Assembly: GCA_026708085.1 (NCBI GenBank)
Contig: JAPOVP010000096.1
Location: 1-64,000, forward strand
From: Caldilineaceae bacterium
GTDB lineage: Bacteria; Chloroflexota; Anaerolineae; Caldilineales; Caldilineaceae
Length of the DNA: 64,000 bases
Direction: 5' to 3'
The position numbers were made by a program, and so were the translations under genes. Every line of letters starts with the position of its first letter. The stretch's first letter is position 1. The notes under the pieces were generated by a model. That model worked only from the letters and a program-made list of their open reading frames with translations. It did no database searches and was not told the origin of the DNA. Below, piece after piece: positions 9,634-18,052 of this stretch.

Positions 9634-10042
9634 CAGTTCACCTCAAAGTCTCTTGACTCTATTCATTGCCGCCTGATTCCAGTTGAAAGGACATATACAG
9701 AGGACCTCGCGACCTACTCATTCGTTTCATTCTTGGACAATCACAGGTGCTCGCCAGTCCGCCGTCGCTGTATTGTACACGAAAGCCCCATTTGCCTGAA
9801 CTGTAGTCTGTGCGGTCGCGTGGAAGTCCCGAACTTCATGAGGAGATTCAAAGCGCTGAAACCAGAGAGAAATAGCTGTCGGCACATGGCCACTCAGTGG
9901 GTGACCCGGACACCGTGTAAATGCACTTCAAAGAGTAGCGTCGCCCTTCGATTTGGAATATACTTCAATCCCAATGACCCCGCACAACGAACTCAGGCGC
10001 AGATGCCAAGCCGTTTGCCTGCGCTAAGCACGGGAGGACTAC
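9634..10042. other. Intergenic region between divergent catabolic genes
   Basis: This 409-base gap must hold the promoters of the minus-strand oxidoreductase operon and the plus-strand PhyH run. A TATACT hexamer at 9959-9964 could be a -10 element for the plus-strand genes, but I find no good -35 at the right distance. No RNA structure or convincing small gene was seen; open frames here lack ribosome sites and family features. Confidence 0.4.
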
Positions 10043-10999
10043 ATGGCAGGAAACTCGGCAGCGCAGGAACAGAAGATCGAAAGCACATCATCGACGACTA
10101 CGGGGCTGACACCGGAACAGATCCGGCAGTTCAAAAAAGAGGGCTTTCTGATCGTGCGTCAGATGCTGCCCCTCGATGCGTTTCAGCCCCTGGTCGATGA
10201 GCTTGCCCGAAAAGTAGACGGTGCGATTGAAGAAGCTGTCCGGCAGGGTCAGCTAGACTCCAGAAAGACTTTTGAAGACGCGCCGTTTGCCAAGCGGCTG
10301 GCACTTGCCTCCGAAGCCTGTACCGACCGGAACTGGTTGTGGCAGAACTATTTTTCAAGGGGGAAGCCCATTTCTGCCGGTATGTTTACGCTCCGCACTG
10401 CTCCCGTACTTTTGGACGCGACCGAATCCTTGATCGGGCCCGAAATCCTCGCCCATCCGCAGTTCGCACTGCGTCCGAAAATGCCCGATCTTGACCTGAT
10501 GGACATTCCCTGGCATCAGGACCTTGCCTACCTGATCCCTGACGAGGCAGGTGAGACCCTTGTCGTCAATTATTGGATCCCGCTCGTCAGCGCCACCGAG
10601 CAAAACGGTTGCATGCAGGTGATTCCGGGCTCCCACCTTGAAGGGCTGATTGCGCATGACCTGTGGCTCGAGACACCGGGGCATAAAGGGGCCAGAGGCA
10701 TCGCTGACGCGGATCTGCCTGCCAGTGGCGTCGTCACCTGCGAGGTGGACCCGGGCGACGTCTTGATTACGATGGAGCGGCTGGTGCATCGCTCGATTCC
10801 CAACCGGTCGCAGACCGTGCGCTGGAGCGTCGACACGCGGTACAGCCGCATAGGACTGCCGACAGGCCGTTCTAAGGTGCCCGGTTTTGTCGCCCGCAGC
10901 CGTCAACATCCCGACCGGGTCGCCCGCTCGCACCACGATTGGATACAGAATCTGGCGGACGCGGGCCTGGACCGCTGGTTGCAGCCGCTGCAAAACTGA
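10043..10999 (+). CDS. Phytanoyl-CoA dioxygenase (PhyH) family oxygenase
   Basis: A 318-residue Fe(II)/2-oxoglutarate-dependent dioxygenase. The iron-binding triad is His158-x-Asp160 (WHQD) and His249 (LVHRS). The Arg of RWSVDTRY is placed to bind 2-oxoglutarate. Family members hydroxylate aliphatic carbons or initiate breakdown of small organic molecules. GGGAGGA five bases before the ATG fixes the start. It is the first gene of a plus-strand run containing a TIM-barrel isomerase, VOC, MBL-fold and SDR genes. A second, shorter PhyH gene heads a similar run at 15119. Confidence 0.88.
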   Translation: MAGNSAAQEQKIESTSSTTTGLTPEQIRQFKKEGFLIVRQMLPLDAFQPLVDELARKVDGAIEEAVRQGQLDSRKTFEDAPFAKRLALASEACTDRNWLWQNYFSRGKPISAGMFTLRTAPVLLDATESLIGPEILAHPQFALRPKMPDLDLMDIPWHQDLAYLIPDEAGETLVVNYWIPLVSATEQNGCMQVIPGSHLEGLIAHDLWLETPGHKGARGIADADLPASGVVTCEVDPGDVLITMERLVHRSIPNRSQTVRWSVDTRYSRIGLPTGRSKVPGFVARSRQHPDRVARSHHDWIQNLADAGLDRWLQPLQN

Positions 11000-11018
11000 G
11001 AGAGTACGAGGCCGAGAG

Positions 11019-11942
11019 ATGACCGAGCACAAATTCAGACTGGGCATGTACCTGCCGGAGCTGGCTCTCCCTTTCGACGAGTCGCTGGCAAAGGCCAAGG
11101 AGATCGGGGCCGACTGTGTCTGGTTCAACACACTTGGCACTGACGGCCCGCCAATGCGCGAGCTGGATGACGCCGCGGTGGACCGCATTGGAGAGCAGGT
11201 GGCAAGCCACGGGCTTGAGATTTTTTTGATCAACATCGGCAATCCTTTCAAGCAGATTCACCTCACCGATCTCGACCTGGACTGTATGGAAGAGCATCCG
11301 GAGTTTCGGCAGGACATGGACGACATGGTGCGCTCAATGCAGATTGCGGCGCGTCTGGGGGTCGGCTCTGTGGGCGTGTTCACGTTTGCGTGGCCGGGGG
11401 AGTATACGGCCGCCAAACCGACGTGGCCGATGAGGTGGTTGACGCGTGGCGGCCATATCGCCGACGTCGACATGGAGAAGCTGGTGCGGGCCTTTTCGCT
11501 TGCGCTAGAGGAGGCAGAAAAGTACGACGTCGACCTGGCGCTTTCGATGATGCCCTGGAACTATACCAACACGACAGGCAACTTTCGCCGGCTGGCGGAG
11601 GCGCTCAACTCGCCGCGCATCAAGGTGATGTGGGGGCCGTCCGACAACATGAACAGTGGCGAAGCGGACGTTGCGACGGCGGGATTCCTCAATATACACC
11701 CCTATCTCCACGGACTGCACCTGAAGGACCTGACCGTCAAGAATGGGTTGCAGTTGGACTTTTCCTACTGCCCGCTGGGTGAAGGCGACGTGAATTATTC
11801 CGCGATTTTGCGGAGTCTGCGAGACCGGCGCAGCGACGCGGTGCTGTCGGTGGCGACGCACTTTGTGCCGCCGAGCGGTTCCCGCGAGGAGGCGATGCAA
11901 ATTAACTACAGGAATTTGAATCGGATGCTTAGCAACCTCTGA
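11019..11942 (+). CDS. Sugar phosphate isomerase/epimerase-like TIM-barrel protein
   Basis: A 307-residue protein of the xylose-isomerase-like TIM barrel (AP endonuclease 2) superfamily. Recognisable elements are the early strand with GADCVWFNTLG, the central DLALSMMPWNYTNTTGNFRRL segment with its acidic and Asn positions, the HGLHLKDL strand and the final EGDVNYSAILRSL. Members isomerise or dehydrate sugars and polyols, usually with a divalent metal. The frame is open upstream into the PhyH gene, but the ATG at 11019, 19 bases after the PhyH stop and preceded by a GAGG site, is the sensible start. It is likely cotranscribed with its neighbours. Confidence 0.75.
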   Translation: MTEHKFRLGMYLPELALPFDESLAKAKEIGADCVWFNTLGTDGPPMRELDDAAVDRIGEQVASHGLEIFLINIGNPFKQIHLTDLDLDCMEEHPEFRQDMDDMVRSMQIAARLGVGSVGVFTFAWPGEYTAAKPTWPMRWLTRGGHIADVDMEKLVRAFSLALEEAEKYDVDLALSMMPWNYTNTTGNFRRLAEALNSPRIKVMWGPSDNMNSGEADVATAGFLNIHPYLHGLHLKDLTVKNGLQLDFSYCPLGEGDVNYSAILRSLRDRRSDAVLSVATHFVPPSGSREEAMQINYRNLNRMLSNL

Positions 11943-11997
11943 AGCCCCGTTCTCAAAGGGAACTATCCAGTCCATCGTACGTGGGAGGACGATCCAA

Positions 11998-12507
11998 ATG
12001 GGCAGAATTACAATTGATCACGTAGCAATTATGGTCAGTGATTTGGAAAGATCGCTGGAGTTCTACAGGGATATTCTGGGAATGGAGGTCGTCTCCCCCG
12101 AGGAGCACGATGGCGGTCCTATCGATAAGATGACTGCTATGTCGAATGTGCATATGCGCGAATATCGTCTACGCCCTCCCGGTGGCGTAAACGGTCACAC
12201 GCGCTCGTCGGAGCAGGGCTTTACATTCGACCTGATTCAGTGGATTAATCCAAAGAGTCCTAAGGGGCGGCAGCCGCTACACCACGTGCCCAGCGCGCAT
12301 TTCTGTTTCGGTGTTGAGGATGTGCCTGCCACCTATGAACGCTTGAAGGCGGCAGGTGTAGAGGTTGTTTCGCCGCCGGTACGTTTCGAAGGCGAGGGCG
12401 ATTGGCACGTACTCTTTTTCTACGACCCGGACGGAAATCTACTCGAACTGAACGAAATTGGCACCGGTGAACAGGTGCCGCATGACTTCAACTGGAGTAC
12501 GTCCTGA
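11998..12507 (+). CDS. VOC family protein (methylmalonyl-CoA epimerase/glyoxalase-like)
   Basis: A 169-residue two-module VOC protein. Candidate metal ligands are the His in TIDHVAIMVSD, the His in SAHFCFGVED and the Glu in NLLELNE. The opening segment ERSLEFYRDILGMEVV is typical of this family. It is one of four VOC genes in the island, and the ones at 14358 and 15914 resemble each other more than this one. GGGAGGA lies before the ATG. A role as isomerase, epimerase or ring-opening enzyme in the local pathway is possible but unproven. Confidence 0.82.
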   Translation: MGRITIDHVAIMVSDLERSLEFYRDILGMEVVSPEEHDGGPIDKMTAMSNVHMREYRLRPPGGVNGHTRSSEQGFTFDLIQWINPKSPKGRQPLHHVPSAHFCFGVEDVPATYERLKAAGVEVVSPPVRFEGEGDWHVLFFYDPDGNLLELNEIGTGEQVPHDFNWSTS

Positions 12508-12606
12508 ATAGTTTCTGTGAGATCGGCATGGCCCGGAACCTTTAATGAATCCTCGTAGTCGGGCGTTGGCATCTGCCGCGATGTAAACTCAGAAAAAGGA
12601 AGAATC

Positions 12607-13404
12607 ATGCGAGATGTTGCCTACTGGCCAAAAACATTTCTGGATGAAGTGGAGGGGCGAACTGTCGCCGATGGAATCCTGTTCTGGGCGTTAGGCGGGC
12701 CGAGTTTCGTTTACCGCACACCGGAGACGATGATCTGGATCGATCCCTACTCCTACGGAACGCCCGATGATGCCGTGCCAGGCGCCTACCGATCGACGGC
12801 CATCCCCGTCAAGCCAGACGAAGTAAGCGTAGCCGACATCATCATCTCCACCCATGACCACGTCGATCACTGCCACGACGGCACCCTCTTGCCCATCGTG
12901 GAAAACACCGATGCAGTCTGTGTTGCGCCGCGTTCCTCGGCGAAACTGATGCGGGAGTTTGGCATCGCCGACGACCGTATACGCGAGGTGGCGCCGGGCG
13001 ACTCGTTTCAGGTCAAAGACGTAGAGTTGCAAGTCTATCCTTCCTACGACCCGAATGAGCCACACGCGGTGACTTTCGTCTTGACGTCTGGAGGCACAAA
13101 ACTGTTTGTCTCCGGCGATACCTGGGACGGTCCGGCCATGGCAGAGATCGGTGCAGAGCACGACCTAGATATGGCGCTGCTGGCCTTTGGCAGAACGTGG
13201 TACATGGAGATTGAGGAGTTTCTTGCCGTGGCGCAGAAACTCGGGCCCAAGACGTTACTTCCCTTCCACTGGGAATTCTGGCGCAACCACACCGGCGACA
13301 TCGGCAAGCTCTTTGAACTTTACTACCAGCAGAAGCCGGAATTCGACTTGCGCATCCTGCTTGTCGGCGACTCGCTCGAGTTGCCGGCCAGAAAACGGGG
13401 CTGA
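12607..13404 (+). CDS. Metallo-beta-lactamase-fold hydrolase (UlaG-like)
   Basis: A 265-residue MBL-fold protein with the metal motif His83-x-His85-x-Asp87-His88 (HDHVDH), the metal-bridging region LFVSGDTWDG and a distal His in LLPFHWEFW. The overall pattern resembles L-ascorbate-6-phosphate lactonase UlaG and related lactone or cyclic ester hydrolases. A lactonase step next to SDR dehydrogenases would fit oxidative sugar catabolism, but that is inference. An AAAGGAAG ribosome site precedes the ATG, and an SDR gene follows after 42 bases. Confidence 0.82.
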   Translation: MRDVAYWPKTFLDEVEGRTVADGILFWALGGPSFVYRTPETMIWIDPYSYGTPDDAVPGAYRSTAIPVKPDEVSVADIIISTHDHVDHCHDGTLLPIVENTDAVCVAPRSSAKLMREFGIADDRIREVAPGDSFQVKDVELQVYPSYDPNEPHAVTFVLTSGGTKLFVSGDTWDGPAMAEIGAEHDLDMALLAFGRTWYMEIEEFLAVAQKLGPKTLLPFHWEFWRNHTGDIGKLFELYYQQKPEFDLRILLVGDSLELPARKRG

Positions 13405-13446
13405 CAGTTTCTGGGTGTTCGATTCCAAGCCTAAAGGAACAGCCAA

Positions 13447-14265
13447 ATGGGTCGATTGCAAGGAAAGGTCGCAATTGTCACGGGGGCGGGCCAGGGCCTC
13501 GGGCGGTCGACTGCGTTGCGGTTCGCGAGCGAAGGCGCCAAGGTCGTCGTCGCCGATATGAACCGGGAAACCGCTCACGACACAGTCAATGCGATCATCT
13601 CCTCTGGCGGGGAAGCAATGGCAGTCGTCGTCGACGTGAGCATTGCCCAAGATGCCGAGAAGATGGCGGCAGACACCTTGGCTGAGTTTGGCCGCATCGA
13701 CATTCTGGTGAACAACGCGGCTACGTTTGGAAGCGGCAGACGTATCGCCGAAATCGAAGAAGAAGACTGGGATCGGGTGATGCGCGTGAATCTCAAGGGC
13801 CCATTCCTCTGCTCGAAGTTCGTGATTCCCCCGATGTTGCGTCAGGGCGGAGGCAGCGTCGTATTTGTATCCTCGATGTCCGGCGTTGTGGCGAACGAAA
13901 TGCAGGCTGACTACAACACCTCGAAGCACGGTCTGATCGGCCTGGCCCGTTGCCTTGCTCAGGACTGTGGAGAGGGCGGCATTCGCGCCAATGTAGTCTG
14001 CCCAACCGGCATGAACACGCCGATGATGGCGCGCACGCCCGCGGAAAACGTCGCGTCCTACGCAGCCATGACCATGTTCTCCCGGTTCGCTGAACCCGAG
14101 GAGGTGGCCAATGCGATACTATTCCTGGCAAGCGATGAGGCTTCATACATAACAGCGGCCGTACTTATGGTAGACGGCGGCGCCACCGCGATCCAGCCTT
14201 CAGACCGGCAACTCAGGGAAGGCGCAGCCAGGTATCTGCGCCGCGCAGGAGGAAACTGGGCTTGA
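13447..14265 (+). CDS. Short-chain dehydrogenase/reductase (SDR)
   Basis: A 272-residue classical SDR with the NAD(P) motif TGAGQGLG near the N-terminus, the acidic residue in VVVADMN that suggests NAD preference, the NNAA element, a catalytic Ser in SSMSG and Tyr156-x3-Lys160 (YNTSK). The C-terminus has the usual GGAT tail plus about 20 extra residues. It lies between MBL-fold and VOC genes and closely resembles the SDR at 17238, for example in AEPxEVA and LFLASDEAS. It probably oxidises a hydroxy intermediate of the island's pathway. Confidence 0.88.
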   Translation: MGRLQGKVAIVTGAGQGLGRSTALRFASEGAKVVVADMNRETAHDTVNAIISSGGEAMAVVVDVSIAQDAEKMAADTLAEFGRIDILVNNAATFGSGRRIAEIEEEDWDRVMRVNLKGPFLCSKFVIPPMLRQGGGSVVFVSSMSGVVANEMQADYNTSKHGLIGLARCLAQDCGEGGIRANVVCPTGMNTPMMARTPAENVASYAAMTMFSRFAEPEEVANAILFLASDEASYITAAVLMVDGGATAIQPSDRQLREGAARYLRRAGGNWA

Positions 14266-14357
14266 GGCAGCCCCTCTTCGCCCCGGAATCGCCCTTCGCT
14301 CCGGGTTCCAGGAACAAGACTAGCTCTGGTTTTTAATTCAATAGGGAGAATACAGCT

Positions 14358-14807
14358 ATGAAGGTCAAAGCACTTGATCATATTGCAATTACTGTCAGCG
14401 ACACCGGGCGCGCCCTGGAGTTCTATGTCGGCAAGTTGGGCCTGAAGCAGGTCGAGCAGCACCAGTTGGAAGGAGAAAAGTCCGACATGGCCGGAGGACT
14501 GCAGGGTTCGCGTGCGCAATCAACCCGTCTGGCGGCAGATGGTACGCCCGGGATTCTCATTGACCTGCTCGAATTCTATACGGCCCACGGGAAAAAGCAC
14601 GTTACACCACTTGGCTCTGTCGGCTCCTGCCACTTCGCTCTGACCGTGGAGGACCTGCCGGCAACGGTGGACGCGCTGAGAGAATCCGGCGTAGAGTTCA
14701 TATCGGGGCCAGTGAATTTCGAGCTCACGGAAGGTTCAGTTAGTGTTTGCTTCTGTTACGACCCGGACGGCAATCTGGTCGAACTGATGGAGGAGTATGA
14801 ACATTGA
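14358..14807 (+). CDS. VOC family protein
   Basis: A 149-residue VOC protein. Likely metal-binding residues are the His in LDHIAITVSD, the His in CHFALTVED and the Glu in LVELMEE. It shares an unusual insertion, H-x-LEGE followed by MAG, with the VOC protein at 15914, so the two are paralogues within the cluster. It is the last gene of the first module. AGGGAGA before the ATG marks the start. Substrate unknown. Confidence 0.82.
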   Translation: MKVKALDHIAITVSDTGRALEFYVGKLGLKQVEQHQLEGEKSDMAGGLQGSRAQSTRLAADGTPGILIDLLEFYTAHGKKHVTPLGSVGSCHFALTVEDLPATVDALRESGVEFISGPVNFELTEGSVSVCFCYDPDGNLVELMEEYEH

Positions 14808-14932
14808 GATGAACCTTGCGAGCTTTCGGTTGGCAGAGCTATTCGGCGAATGGGCGACCAGAACCGGGCTAAGCAATTCAGAAAAGGTCGTTTGCCGTAG
14901 CGCCGTATTCGCAGGCTGAGGAAGAAAATTGG

Positions 14933-14962
14933 TTGACGCTGCGCGAATCTGAATGCTATACT
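14933..14962 (+). promoter_or_regulatory. Predicted sigma-70 promoter of the second PhyH module
   Basis: TTGACG (14933-14938), an 18-base spacer and TATACT (14957-14962), predicting a start near 14969. It sits in the 311-base gap between the VOC gene and the PhyH gene at 15119, so the second module is likely its own transcription unit. The rest of that gap shows no gene. Confidence 0.6.
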
Positions 14963-15118
14963 TCAGCGTGATGAAGCAGAGATTTTCTCTCCTCGCGACG
15001 GTTTTCCCTACTTCCGGACATAGGAACAGGCCGCCCCTGCACTGCTTGGAACCATACCTAAAGCCGGCACACCGGTTGAATAAGCGAATCTGACCACTAC
15101 CCCATCCGACCAATTCAC

Positions 15119-15895
15119 ATGAAACTGTCTAGTCAGCAACTTGACCATTTCAATGTTTTCGGATTCCTGGTCTTTCGCCAACTGCTTTCAAATGAGGAGA
15201 TGGCGAGATATGGCCGGGAGTTCAATGCTGGGCTAGACTCCTGGATAGAAAACGGCAAGCACGACGGCAAACTCCGCCATTACGCCACACTGATGGAGGA
15301 GAATTCCCCATTCATTGCTGGCTTGGCCCACGATCACCGGTTCGGCGAAGTCGCTGAACAGTTGCTGGGAAAGGAAGTGCTGGCGATCGCGGTCGACGGA
15401 AACTACCACGTCAACGACACGCTCTGGCACCCGGATACCAGATCGCTGGACTACGCTGCCGTCAAGTTTTGCATCTACCCGGACCCGCTGACCGGAAGCA
15501 ACGGGGCGTTACGTGTCATTCCCGGCTCACACCGAGATCCCTTTCACAGCCAGATCAGTCGCGAGCCAGAAATGGCATACGATTTGGCCCAGGCAGATGT
15601 GCCTTCGTACACGTTCGAATCGCAACCGGGAGATGTCATTGCTTTCAATGTCGCCCTCTGGCATGCGGCCTTCGGCGGAGACAGTTGCCGGCGACAAGGG
15701 GTGGTGGTCTACTATGAGGACCCGGATACACCTGAAGCTACCGCCGCCATTAAGGAACAGATGCGGAGCAACCACGGGAAAATCGCTCAGACTGGCCGCC
15801 CGTTGTACGGCCCCTACTGGCGTTCCATCGCGAATGTCCGCCACCAACGCTGGATTCAACGGTTGGCTGAGCTGGATTCATTGGAAACCTTTTGA
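15119..15895 (+). CDS. Phytanoyl-CoA dioxygenase (PhyH) family oxygenase, short form
   Basis: A 258-residue Fe(II)/2-oxoglutarate oxygenase. The iron triad is His104-x-Asp106 (WHPD) and His182 (LWHAAFGGD), with the family segment GALRVIPGSHRD before the distal His. It is shorter than the PhyH protein at 10043 and lacks its N-terminal extension. No good ribosome site precedes the ATG, but the frame and the conserved N-terminal FGFLVFRQLL support it. It heads the second PhyH-VOC-SDR module behind the promoter at 14933. Substrate unknown. Confidence 0.86.
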   Translation: MKLSSQQLDHFNVFGFLVFRQLLSNEEMARYGREFNAGLDSWIENGKHDGKLRHYATLMEENSPFIAGLAHDHRFGEVAEQLLGKEVLAIAVDGNYHVNDTLWHPDTRSLDYAAVKFCIYPDPLTGSNGALRVIPGSHRDPFHSQISREPEMAYDLAQADVPSYTFESQPGDVIAFNVALWHAAFGGDSCRRQGVVVYYEDPDTPEATAAIKEQMRSNHGKIAQTGRPLYGPYWRSIANVRHQRWIQRLAELDSLETF

Positions 15896-15913
15896 ACCGG
15901 GAGGCAACGAGTT

Positions 15914-16387
15914 GTGATCAGTTCAGTAAACGTGATGGATCATGTTTCGGTGACGGTGAGCGACATGGAACGCTCTCTTGCCTTTTACCGGGACCTGCTG
16001 GGAATGGAGGAGATTGAACGCCATCGGCTCGAAGGAGAGACGATCTCGAAGATGGCCGGCAAAGACCAAGTCGTCATGCAGGTCGTACGTTTGCAGGCGC
16101 CAGAGTCGCCAGGGATGCTTCTTGATTTGCAAGAGTACGTCCAGCCGCAAGGCAAAATCTCGGACGGAAAACTGGGGGACGTGGGCCATTCCCATATCTG
16201 TTTTGGTGTGCCCAACCTGGCAGACGCCTATCGCGAAATGAGAGAGGAAGGCGTCAACTTTGTTTCGGAGCCGGTCAGTTTCGACCTGGGTTGGGCAATC
16301 GTCCACGTGGTCTTTTTTGAGGACCCGGACGGCTACATCCTCGAACTGATGCAGGTGCCGTACGAGACCAAAGACGGCGAGCATTAG
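15914..16387 (+). CDS. VOC family protein
   Basis: A 157-residue VOC protein with likely metal ligands in MDHVSVTVSD (His), SHICFGVPN (His) and ILELMQ (Glu). It shares the H-x-LEGE...MAG insertion with the VOC protein at 14358. It begins with GTG at 15914, 18 bases after the PhyH stop and preceded by GGGAGG; an in-frame ATG lies seven codons later. Tight spacing on both sides places it in the second module's operon. Confidence 0.82.
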   Translation: MISSVNVMDHVSVTVSDMERSLAFYRDLLGMEEIERHRLEGETISKMAGKDQVVMQVVRLQAPESPGMLLDLQEYVQPQGKISDGKLGDVGHSHICFGVPNLADAYREMREEGVNFVSEPVSFDLGWAIVHVVFFEDPDGYILELMQVPYETKDGEH

Positions 16388-16423
16388 GTCGGACAATGGA
16401 AGGAAACGGGCAGGAGATAGCCG

Positions 16424-17221
16424 ATGCCGCGGTACAATCTTGAAGGCCAGGTTGCCATTGTCACCGGTGCCGGGCGAGGGATAGGACGGGCCATTGCGCT
16501 GCGCCTGGCCCGGGAAGGCTGTCCGGTCACCGTTGCGGATCTGGATGGCGAGACGGCCACGCAGGTCGCGGACGAGGTGAGGGACCTTGGCGGACAGGCC
16601 CTGCCGCTGCAGGTAGATGTAACCCGCAATGAAGAGGTCCAACATATGGTCCACCAGACCAGTGAGGAGTTGGGTAGCCTGCGAATCCTTGTGAACAACG
16701 CCGGAATCGGTGCAATAGCAACCTTGCTGGAAACCGACGAGGAAACCTGGGATGCTTTGATGAACGTTAACGCCAAGAGCGTTCTGCTCTGTTCACAGGC
16801 CGCAGCGCGTCAGATGATAAAACAGGGCGGCGGCGGTCGCATCATCAACAATGCTTCGGGAGCAGGCAAAATCGCCCCGGGCAAAGGTATGCCTTTGGGG
16901 GCATACGCGGCAAGCAAACATGCAGTCGTTGCCCTGACCAAGCAGATGGGGCTGGAACTCTCAGACCACGGTATCCTGGTAAACTGCGTTTGCGCCGGTA
17001 TCGTCGATACTCCCATGTGGGATCTGATCGACCGTGAGACAGCGGCACAACAAGGTGTGCCAGTTGGCTCGGTCAAGGCGCAAGCGGTGGCAGGCGTGCC
17101 CCTGGGCCGCATCCAGCAGCCCGAAGATGTCGCCAACCTGGTCGCGTTCCTGGCCTCCGATGATGCCAGCTATATGACCGGGCAAACCTACAATGTCAGC
17201 GGCGGCCTACTGCCTTATTGA
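16424..17221 (+). CDS. Short-chain dehydrogenase/reductase (SDR)
   Basis: A 265-residue classical SDR. TGAGRGIG binds the cofactor, the Asp in VADLDG suggests NAD, NNAG follows, and the active site is Tyr161-x3-Lys165 (YAASK). The C-terminal YMTGQTYNVSGG is typical. The sequence resembles acetoin and 3-oxoacyl reductases, but substrate cannot be assigned. CAGGAGA before the ATG gives the start. The next SDR starts 16 bases after its stop, so the pair is likely cotranscribed and may carry out successive oxidations. Confidence 0.88.
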   Translation: MPRYNLEGQVAIVTGAGRGIGRAIALRLAREGCPVTVADLDGETATQVADEVRDLGGQALPLQVDVTRNEEVQHMVHQTSEELGSLRILVNNAGIGAIATLLETDEETWDALMNVNAKSVLLCSQAAARQMIKQGGGGRIINNASGAGKIAPGKGMPLGAYAASKHAVVALTKQMGLELSDHGILVNCVCAGIVDTPMWDLIDRETAAQQGVPVGSVKAQAVAGVPLGRIQQPEDVANLVAFLASDDASYMTGQTYNVSGGLLPY

Positions 17222-17237
17222 ACAAGGTGCAATTCAG

Positions 17238-17987
17238 ATGGCGGATCGTCTGCGGGGAAGAGTAGCCGCGATCACGGGAGCGGGCATGGGCCTGGGGCAG
17301 GCAGTCGCCAAACTGTTCGCATCCGAGGGCGCCCGTGTGGTGGTCGGTGAAATCAACGTAGAAAAGGGCCAGGAGACAGTCAGCAGAATCAAAGAGCAGG
17401 GCGGAGTGGCTCTTTTTGTTCAGATGGATGTGCGGCTGCAAGTGGACGCAGAACGCCTGACGCAAGCAGCAGTAGAGGCATTCGGCCGGTTGGATGTCCT
17501 GGTCAACAACGTAGGCGTACAGATAAACAAGGATGTCGTCGATACCAGCGAAGCGGAGTGGGACTTCGTCGTCGATACCAACCTGAAGAGTATGTTTCTG
17601 TGTTCCAAGTACGCGGTCGCGCAGATGCGGCAACAGGGGGGTGGCAACATTATCTGCGTCTCGTCGCTATCGGGCCTGGTGGGAAACGGGCTGCAAGCCT
17701 CGTACAACGCCAGCAAGCACGGCGTAATCGGTCTCGTCCGCTCGATGGCGGTCGACCACGCAGCAGACAACATCCGCATCAACGCCGTCTGCCCCGGCTC
17801 GATGAACACGCCGCTAACGGAGACCATCCCAGAAGAAAAGCTGGCGCCTTACAGGAACGCGAATCTAATGAAAAGGTTCGCCGAACCGATCGAAGTTGCG
17901 CAGGCCCTCCTCTTTCTGGCAAGTGATGAAGCCTCTTTTGTGACTGGTTCGGTCCTTGTTGCCGATGGAGGCTTCACTACCCTGTAA
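17238..17987 (+). CDS. Short-chain dehydrogenase/reductase (SDR)
   Basis: A 249-residue SDR with TGAGMGLG, an acidic cofactor residue in VVVGEIN, NNVG in place of the common NNAG, and Tyr156-x3-Lys160 (YNASK). The frame is open upstream to 17193, overlapping the preceding gene, but the ATG at 17238 has AAGGTG eight bases before it and gives a standard N-terminus. It is clearly related to the SDR at 13447. A D-2-hydroxyacid dehydrogenase gene follows. Confidence 0.87.
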   Translation: MADRLRGRVAAITGAGMGLGQAVAKLFASEGARVVVGEINVEKGQETVSRIKEQGGVALFVQMDVRLQVDAERLTQAAVEAFGRLDVLVNNVGVQINKDVVDTSEAEWDFVVDTNLKSMFLCSKYAVAQMRQQGGGNIICVSSLSGLVGNGLQASYNASKHGVIGLVRSMAVDHAADNIRINAVCPGSMNTPLTETIPEEKLAPYRNANLMKRFAEPIEVAQALLFLASDEASFVTGSVLVADGGFTTL

Positions 17988-18052
17988 AAGATTCATCGCT
18001 CAGCTGTCATCTCTGCAACAACCGCCGCCCCACCTCACGCACAGGTAAACTA

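Noticed and set aside
9733-10200. A 155-codon frame entering the PhyH gene
   Set aside because: It is out of frame with PhyH, rich in Arg, Cys and Pro, and lacks a ribosome site.
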